Shown one piece after another: positions 58,866 through 64,000 of a stretch of 64,000 nucleotides of DNA. The stretch's first letter is position 1. Each line of letters opens with the position of its first letter. Source of the DNA: JAZREA01 sp045660545. GTDB taxonomy: Bacteria > Bacillota > Clostridia > Monoglobales > Firm-18. The translations under genes were made by a program, and so were the position numbers. The stretch is taken from positions 124,001 through 188,000 of the forward strand of contig JAZREA010000002.1 of NCBI GenBank assembly GCA_045660545.1. Reading direction: 5' to 3'. A model generated the notes under the pieces. That model had not been told where the DNA came from, did not search any database, and worked only from the letters and a program-made list of their open reading frames with translations.

Positions 58866-59258
58866 ATGTATAACAAAGACGAAAAAAGAACAGAGCAAAT
58901 CCTCCGTACAAGCGGTGTTAACGTGTTAAAGTGTATGAGATGCGGCAAGTGCTCTGCAACATGCCCGTCCTACGACGAGATGGAATACCATCCTCACCAG
59001 TTTGTATATATGGTAGAAAAGGGAGATATACAGACATTACTAAACTCCAAGTCTATCTACAAGTGCCTCTCGTGCCTTGCGTGTGTCGAAAGATGTCCGA
59101 GAGACGTTGAGCCGGCTAACGTAATAGAGGCAGTAAGGCTTATGCAGATAAGACAGCAGGGTGAAAATCATCTTAAAGCAGACAGCGTTCCCGATATGCT
59201 CGACGAGGACATTCCTCAGCAGGCAATCGTCAGCGCGTTTAGAAAATACAGTAAGTAA
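58866..59258 (+). CDS. hdrC: Heterodisulfide reductase-like subunit C
   Basis: 130 residues with two ferredoxin-type clusters, CMRCGKCSATCP (about 19-30) and CLSCLACVERCP (about 68-79). Transfers electrons between HdrA and HdrB. Three bases after hdrB. Confidence 0.9.
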   Translation: MYNKDEKRTEQILRTSGVNVLKCMRCGKCSATCPSYDEMEYHPHQFVYMVEKGDIQTLLNSKSIYKCLSCLACVERCPRDVEPANVIEAVRLMQIRQQGENHLKADSVPDMLDEDIPQQAIVSAFRKYSK

Positions 59259-59275
59259 GGAGGAGAAAACGAAAA

Positions 59276-61261
59276 ATGCAAAGAATTGGCGTATTTGTAT
59301 GTTGGTGCGGAAGCAATATCGCAGCTACCGTAGATGTTAAAAAGGTTGCCGAAACACTAAAAAATGAACCGGGCGTAGTTTTCTCTGTTGATTATCAGTA
59401 TATGTGCTCAGAGGCGGGCCAGAACATAATCAAGGGCGCAATCCGCGAACATAACCTAACAGGCGTGGTTGTTTGCTCCTGTTCGCCCAGAATGCACGAG
59501 GCTACATTCCGTAAGACTGCCGCTGCAGCGGGTCTAAATCCATATATGGTAGAGATCGCGAACATCCGCGAACAGTGCTCATGGATACATAAGGATATGG
59601 AGGTTGCTACCGAAAAGGCGGTTGTTTTAGGCCGTGCAGCTATTGCTAAGGTACATCTTAATACACCGCTTCAGGCGGGTGAGAGCCCTGTTGTTAAAAG
59701 AGCTTTGGTTATCGGCGGCGGTATCGCGGGTATCCAGACTGCTCTTGACATAGCAGATGCAGGCTTTGAGGTAGACATCGTAGAGAAGAAGCCTACAATC
59801 GGCGGTAAGATGGCGCAGATTGATAAGACATTCCCTACTCTCGACTGCGCAGCATGTATCTTAACACCTAAGATGGTTGACGTGGCGCAAAACGAAAAGA
59901 TTAAAATATATTCATACAGTGAGGTCGACTCCGTTAGCGGCTTCGTTGGTAACTTCAATGTCAAGATTCGTAAGAAGGCTCGTTTTGTAAACGAGGACCT
60001 TTGTACAGGCTGCGGAGCTTGTACAGACAAGTGTCCGCAAAAGAAAGTTCCTAACGACTTTAACCTCGGTATGAACAACCGCGGTGCCATCTATATTCCG
60101 TTTGCACAGGCGGTGCCGAAGGTTGCTACAATCGACCCGAACTACTGCACAATGTTAAAGACAGGCAAGTGCGGCGTATGCTCCAAGGTTTGCGGCGCTA
60201 ACGCTATTGATTATAAGCAGCAGGACGAAATCGTTGAAAACCAGTATGGTGCAATCGTAGTTGCAACAGGCTTTAATACAATCAATCCTGCAAAGTATGA
60301 CGAGTTTGCATACACAAAGAGCCCTGACGTTGTAACTTCGCTCGAATACGAAAGACTTATGAACGCAGCAGGCCCTTCAAACGGCGTTCTTTTAAGACCG
60401 TCCGACAACACTCATCCTCATACGATAGTGTTCGTTCAGTGTGTGGGCTCGCGTTCTGACGGCACATGCGGCAAGCCTTATTGCTCTAAGGTATGCTGTA
60501 TGTACACAGCTAAGCACGCTATGCTTACAAGGGAAAAATACCCCGACACAGACGTTTACGTGTTCTATATCGACGTACGTACACCGGGTAAGAACTTTGA
60601 CGAGTTCTATCGCCGCGCGGTTGAGGAATACGGCGTTCATTATATCAAGGGTATGGTAGGTAAGGTTGTTCCGTCCAACGGCAAGCTCGAAGTCCAGGCT
60701 TCCGACCTTATCTCTAACGAACAGCTTCACATCAGCGCTGATATGGTAGTCTTGGCTACTGCTGTTGAGCCTGATGAGACAGCACGTCCTCTTGCTACAA
60801 TGCTCACAGCAAGTATGGACACAAACGACTTCTTTACCGAGGCACATCCAAAGCTTCGTCCGGTAGAAAGCCCGACAGCAGGTGTGTTCCTCTCGGGTAT
60901 GTGTCAGGGTCCAAAGGATATTCCTGAAACAGTTTCTCAGGCTTCTGCCGCTGCTGCAAAGGTTATCGGTCTTTTGGTTAAGGATAAGCTGACATGTAAC
61001 CCGTGTGTTGCCCATTCTAACGAGATGCTCTGTAACGGCTGCTCACAGTGTGAGAAGGTTTGTCCGTACGGCGCAATCTCTTATCAGGATAAAGAGTTCA
61101 GAATTCCGGGCGGAGTTGAGGTAAGACGAGTAGCTATGGTTAACGAAGCAGTGTGCCAGGGCTGCGGCGCTTGTACAGTAACTTGTCCTTCCGGAGCTAT
61201 GGACCTTAAAGGCTTTGCAAATAATCAAATCATGGCGGAGGTGGACGCTATATGCAAATAG
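59276..61261 (+). CDS. hdrA: Heterodisulfide reductase-like subunit A, flavin-containing
   Basis: 661 residues. N-terminal FVCWCG and CSCSPRMHEATFR cluster region, FAD domain VIGGGIAGIQTALDIADAG (about 143-161), several [4Fe-4S] motifs (CTGCGACTDKCP, CNGCSQCEKVCPYGA, CQGCGACTVTCPSG) near 238 and the C-terminus. HdrA is the bifurcating flavin subunit in methanogens and Flox systems. AGGAGG ribosome site. Overlaps the next gene by 10 bases. Confidence 0.93.
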   Translation: MQRIGVFVCWCGSNIAATVDVKKVAETLKNEPGVVFSVDYQYMCSEAGQNIIKGAIREHNLTGVVVCSCSPRMHEATFRKTAAAAGLNPYMVEIANIREQCSWIHKDMEVATEKAVVLGRAAIAKVHLNTPLQAGESPVVKRALVIGGGIAGIQTALDIADAGFEVDIVEKKPTIGGKMAQIDKTFPTLDCAACILTPKMVDVAQNEKIKIYSYSEVDSVSGFVGNFNVKIRKKARFVNEDLCTGCGACTDKCPQKKVPNDFNLGMNNRGAIYIPFAQAVPKVATIDPNYCTMLKTGKCGVCSKVCGANAIDYKQQDEIVENQYGAIVVATGFNTINPAKYDEFAYTKSPDVVTSLEYERLMNAAGPSNGVLLRPSDNTHPHTIVFVQCVGSRSDGTCGKPYCSKVCCMYTAKHAMLTREKYPDTDVYVFYIDVRTPGKNFDEFYRRAVEEYGVHYIKGMVGKVVPSNGKLEVQASDLISNEQLHISADMVVLATAVEPDETARPLATMLTASMDTNDFFTEAHPKLRPVESPTAGVFLSGMCQGPKDIPETVSQASAAAAKVIGLLVKDKLTCNPCVAHSNEMLCNGCSQCEKVCPYGAISYQDKEFRIPGGVEVRRVAMVNEAVCQGCGACTVTCPSGAMDLKGFANNQIMAEVDAICK

Positions 61262-61701
61262 AAAATAAAGAATTCAAGCCGTTAATAGTTGCGTTTTGCT
61301 GTAACTGGTGCAGTTACGCAGGCGCCGACCTTGCGGGAACAAACAGACTCAACTACCCCGCAAACGTAAAGATAATCCGCGTTCCCTGCTCGTGCCGAGT
61401 TAACCCTCTTTTCGTGCTTCGCGCGTTCCAGAGGGGGGCAGACGGCGTAATCCTTTGCGGATGCCACCCGGGCGACTGCCACTACACAACAGGTAATTAC
61501 TTCACAAGAAGAAGAATGACCCTCCTGTTTAGTATGCTCGACTTTTTGGGTATCGAAAGAGACCGTACAAGAGTAGAGTGGGTTTCTGCCGCAGAGGGCG
61601 CAAAGTTTTCTGAAACAATGAACGACTTTGCAAAGAAGATTCACGAGTTGGGTGAAAATAAGAGGTTGGAGGATTTAAGATGCAAAGAATTTTCGAAATA
61701 A
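61252..61701 (+). CDS. mvhD: MvhD/FloxD-like iron-sulfur subunit
   Basis: 149 residues. [2Fe-2S]-type subunit linking an electron input module to HdrA: AFCCNWCSYAGADLAG, VPCSCRVNPLFVLRAFQRGADGV and GCHPGDCHY. GGCGGAGG lies upstream inside hdrA. In the Flox operon this is FloxD. Confidence 0.9.
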   Translation: MQIENKEFKPLIVAFCCNWCSYAGADLAGTNRLNYPANVKIIRVPCSCRVNPLFVLRAFQRGADGVILCGCHPGDCHYTTGNYFTRRRMTLLFSMLDFLGIERDRTRVEWVSAAEGAKFSETMNDFAKKIHELGENKRLEDLRCKEFSK

Positions 61702-62657
61702 TGAAAGACAAAGCGGAAAAATCCCTTGCAGACGGAACTGTTGACAAGGTTTTGGCCTGGAAACAGGGCGAGTTCTTTTACGACCCTACCCCTGCTTTGT
61801 TTACAAAGGATAGCCTCGAAGGCATCACATACGATAGCTTTTGCGGAGCTAATCTTACAAAGTACTTAGTTCGTGAAACCAAGGGAGACGAAAAAATCCT
61901 TGCCTTTTTAAAGCCGTGCGATACATATAGCATCAATCAGCTTATGAAGGAACATAGGATTAAAAGAGAAAACATCCACATCGTGGGCGTAGGCTGTAAC
62001 GGAAAGCTCGATATCGAAAAGATTAAGGCTTCGGGCATAAAGGGTATCACCTCCATAGAGGACGACGGTAAGGCTTTGAAGATTTCTACACTCTACGGCG
62101 ACAAGACTCTCGCAAGGGAAGAGGCTCTCCTCGATAAGTGCCTTTGCTGTAAGGGTAAAAAGCACGTAGCCGCTGACGAAGTTATCGGCGAAGAAATCGA
62201 GACTCCCACACAGGATAGATTCGAAATGGTAGAAAAGCTTGAAGCCATGACTCCGGACGAAAGGTTCGAGTTCTGGAGAAACGAGCTTTCAAGATGTATA
62301 AGATGTAACGCGTGCCGTAACGCTTGTCCTGCGTGCACATGCACAACATGTGTTTTCGATAACAGTGATTCAGGCGTTGCAAGCAAGGCTAACACAGACA
62401 CGTTTGAGGAAAATATGTTCCACATCATAAGAGCGTTCCACGTTGCGGGCCGCTGTACCGACTGTGGAGAATGTTCGAGGGTTTGCCCGCAGAACATTCC
62501 GCTTCACTTACTCAATCGTAAGTTTATAAAGGATATAAACGAGTTTTACGGCGAATATCAGGCAGGAGAAGACTTAGAAACAGTTCCTCCTCTTACCTGC
62601 TTTACAAAGGAAGACGTAGAACCAAGCATCGTTAAGGAAAGGGGCGCGAATAAATAA
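61680..62657 (+). CDS. FloxC-like iron-sulfur/FrhB-type protein
   Basis: 325 residues. N-terminal part resembles the FrhB/coenzyme F420 hydrogenase beta fold; two cluster motifs CIRCNACRNACPAC (about 204-217) and CTDCGECSRVCPQN (about 259-272) and a CCCKGKK element. GGAGG before the ATG; overlaps mvhD by 22 bases. Position and motifs match FloxC of HdrABC-FloxABCD. Confidence 0.75.
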   Translation: MQRIFEIMKDKAEKSLADGTVDKVLAWKQGEFFYDPTPALFTKDSLEGITYDSFCGANLTKYLVRETKGDEKILAFLKPCDTYSINQLMKEHRIKRENIHIVGVGCNGKLDIEKIKASGIKGITSIEDDGKALKISTLYGDKTLAREEALLDKCLCCKGKKHVAADEVIGEEIETPTQDRFEMVEKLEAMTPDERFEFWRNELSRCIRCNACRNACPACTCTTCVFDNSDSGVASKANTDTFEENMFHIIRAFHVAGRCTDCGECSRVCPQNIPLHLLNRKFIKDINEFYGEYQAGEDLETVPPLTCFTKEDVEPSIVKERGANK

Positions 62658-63679
62658 TGTATAAGATTGCTCTTAGTGATATCGGTAAGCTTTTTGCGGC
62701 TCTTGGAAAGGAAAACGCCGTATATGCGCCCGTAAAGGACGGCCCTAACACAAACTATAAAATGTGGGATGAGCAAAAGGAAGTTTGCCTTACAAACCTT
62801 AACACAGTTAAATCGCCAAAGGACATTTTCTTCCCCCAGAGCGAAAATCTGGTTGCGTTTAAAAGACATGATAAAACAATCGATATAATCGAAAGCCGTG
62901 ACCCAAGCGAGCCTACCGTTGTGTTTGGCGTACGCGCTTGTGATTTAAAGGGCTTTGAGGTTTTAGACAAGGTTTTCTTGTCCGAGCCTGTCGACACTTA
63001 TTACGCACAAAGACGCGAAAAGGTTACAGTAGTAGCCTTGGCGTGCAGAGAGCCTGAGGAAACTTGTTTTTGTACCACCTTCGGTATCGACCCGACTAAC
63101 CCTGTTGCAGACGCTACTGCATGGATAGTTGGAGACGAGCTTTACATAAAGGCTGATACCGAAAAGGGCAAGGCGGCTCTTGCTCTTGCAAAGGACGTGC
63201 TTACAGATTGTGATGAAAAGGCTGTGGAAGCACAAAAGGCAGACGTTCAAAAGATTTTGTCAGCTCTGCCGCTTAAAGATTTAAGCCTTAAAGGCTTTGA
63301 CGGCGAACATCTGATGGAAAAGTTCGAGTCTGATAAGTGGAAGGAACTTTCCGCAAGCTGCGTAGGCTGCGGCACATGTACATTCGTTTGCCCGACCTGC
63401 CAGTGCTACCACATCCGCGACTTTGACACAGGTAACGGCGTTAAGCGTTTCAGATGTTGGGATTCATGTATGTATTCCGACTTTACCAAGATGGCTCACG
63501 GTAACCCGAGAACAAGTCAGGTTGAAAGATTCAGACAAAGATTCATGCACAAGCTCGTTTACTTCCCGGATAATAACGACGGAATGTACTCTTGTGTAGG
63601 CTGTGGCAGATGCTTGCAAAAGTGCCCTGTTTCAATGAATATAGTTAAAGTTATAAAGGCTTTGGGAGGGGAAGAATAA
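62657..63679 (+). CDS. FloxB-like ferredoxin protein
   Basis: 340 residues. N-terminal domain of AsrA/hydrogenase-beta type (VFGVRACDLKGFEVLD) and two C-terminal clusters CVGCGTCTFVCPTCQC (about 234-249) and CVGCGRCLQKCPVS. TAATG junction with the previous gene. Likely passes electrons between FloxA and the other subunits. Confidence 0.75.
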   Translation: MYKIALSDIGKLFAALGKENAVYAPVKDGPNTNYKMWDEQKEVCLTNLNTVKSPKDIFFPQSENLVAFKRHDKTIDIIESRDPSEPTVVFGVRACDLKGFEVLDKVFLSEPVDTYYAQRREKVTVVALACREPEETCFCTTFGIDPTNPVADATAWIVGDELYIKADTEKGKAALALAKDVLTDCDEKAVEAQKADVQKILSALPLKDLSLKGFDGEHLMEKFESDKWKELSASCVGCGTCTFVCPTCQCYHIRDFDTGNGVKRFRCWDSCMYSDFTKMAHGNPRTSQVERFRQRFMHKLVYFPDNNDGMYSCVGCGRCLQKCPVSMNIVKVIKALGGEE

Positions 63680-64000
63680 TGGCAGAAGAAGTTTTGATTC
63701 CTAAAATCGGAGTCGTTACAGCAATAAGAGTAGACACTCCTGATGTTAAGACATTTCGTGTAGAGGCTCCCGAGGGCGGAGTAGTGTTCAAACACATGCC
63801 CGGCCAGTGCGCGATGGTTTCTGTACCCGGTATCGGAGAGGCTATGTTTTCAATAACCTCGTCGCCGACAACGACAGAATATATGGAGTTTAGCATTAAA
63901 AAGTGCGGTTGCCTTACAAGCTGGCTGCATATGATTGAACCGGGCCAGCAGGTTACAGTAAGAGGACCTTACGGTAACGGTTTCCCCGTAGAGGGCGAGC
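63679..64000 (+). CDS. FloxA-like FAD/NAD(P)-binding oxidoreductase, 3' end outside window
   Basis: 107 codons are present. The N-terminal FAD barrel of the ferredoxin-NADP reductase type is seen: PGQCAMVSVPGIGEAMFSITSS and GCLTSWLHMIEPGQQVTVRGPYGNGFP (given as landmarks FSITSS and RGPYGNGFP). Predicted NADH entry site for the Hdr-Flox complex. TAATG overlap with the upstream gene. Confidence 0.85.
   Translation, partial: MAEEVLIPKIGVVTAIRVDTPDVKTFRVEAPEGGVVFKHMPGQCAMVSVPGIGEAMFSITSSPTTTEYMEFSIKKCGCLTSWLHMIEPGQQVTVRGPYGNGFPVEGE

Overview
The window looks like a chromosomal segment of a strictly anaerobic, endospore-forming clostridium, probably of the gut Oscillospirales type. Evidence: sporulation genes (spmA/spmB, a spoIVFB-like M50 protease, gpr, spoIIP, spoIID), the SCIFF peptide with its radical-SAM maturase, an Hdr-Flox type electron-transfer operon, a Rex operator, a cobalamin riboswitch, A/G-rich Shine-Dalgarno sequences and frequent TTG/GTG starts. 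No species can be named from the sequence alone.

Layout. 1-6.9 kb: a B12-type radical SAM protein (cut by the window edge), spoIVF-like pair, a D,D-carboxypeptidase homologue without its catalytic motifs, spmA/spmB, ybaK and small membrane proteins. 7-13.3 kb: glycolysis block (pgk, tpiA, gpmI), then secG, a short RNase R, smpB and tmRNA. 13.3-27.5 kb: AT-rich accessory region. It starts with a partial duplication of the tmRNA 3' end, continues with small membrane/lipoprotein genes (two paralogues), and then carries a divergent repressor-protease pair facing a tyrosine recombinase, a putative invertible promoter, and a nine-gene surface operon (TetR, two small proteins, SLH protein, FctA-like protein, two or three SipW-type secreted proteins, SipW peptidase). 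27.7-35.6 kb: an HTH-GlmM fusion, LbH transferase and nagB, a dipeptidase, then an ECF vitamin transporter behind a cobalamin riboswitch. 35.7-42.3 kb: small putative spore genes, asparaginase, DUF4364, Sfp-type transferase, LMW phosphatase, tRNA-Leu, rpsT, gpr, spoIIP. 42.3-45.3 kb: SCIFF peptide, maturase and an Orn/Lys/Arg decarboxylase-like gene. 45.4-54.1 kb: methionine gamma-lyase-like gene, cysK, asd-dapA-dapB, spoIID-queA-tgt. 54.2-64 kb: shortened MocR-like regulator, Rex-controlled malate/lactate dehydrogenase plus fumarase, then hdrBCA with four Flox-like genes (last one cut by the window end).

Most interesting system: 16.5-27.5 kb. Two 32-bp sites with palindromic arms and reverse-complement 4-nt cores flank about 260 bp that hold a strong outward promoter (TTGACA-17-TAAAAT), with the recombinase gene ending 6 bp from the first site. 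In the orientation given, the promoter reads into the surface-fibre operon (ON). The recombinase itself shares an 11-bp motif with the promoter of a divergent XRE repressor whose partner is a membrane-anchored ImmA/IrrE-like protease. I infer a regulated ON/OFF switch for SipW-dependent surface fibres, with an ICE-type ImmR/ImmA control module governing DNA inversion. This is inference from sequence and needs read-level or PCR proof of inversion.
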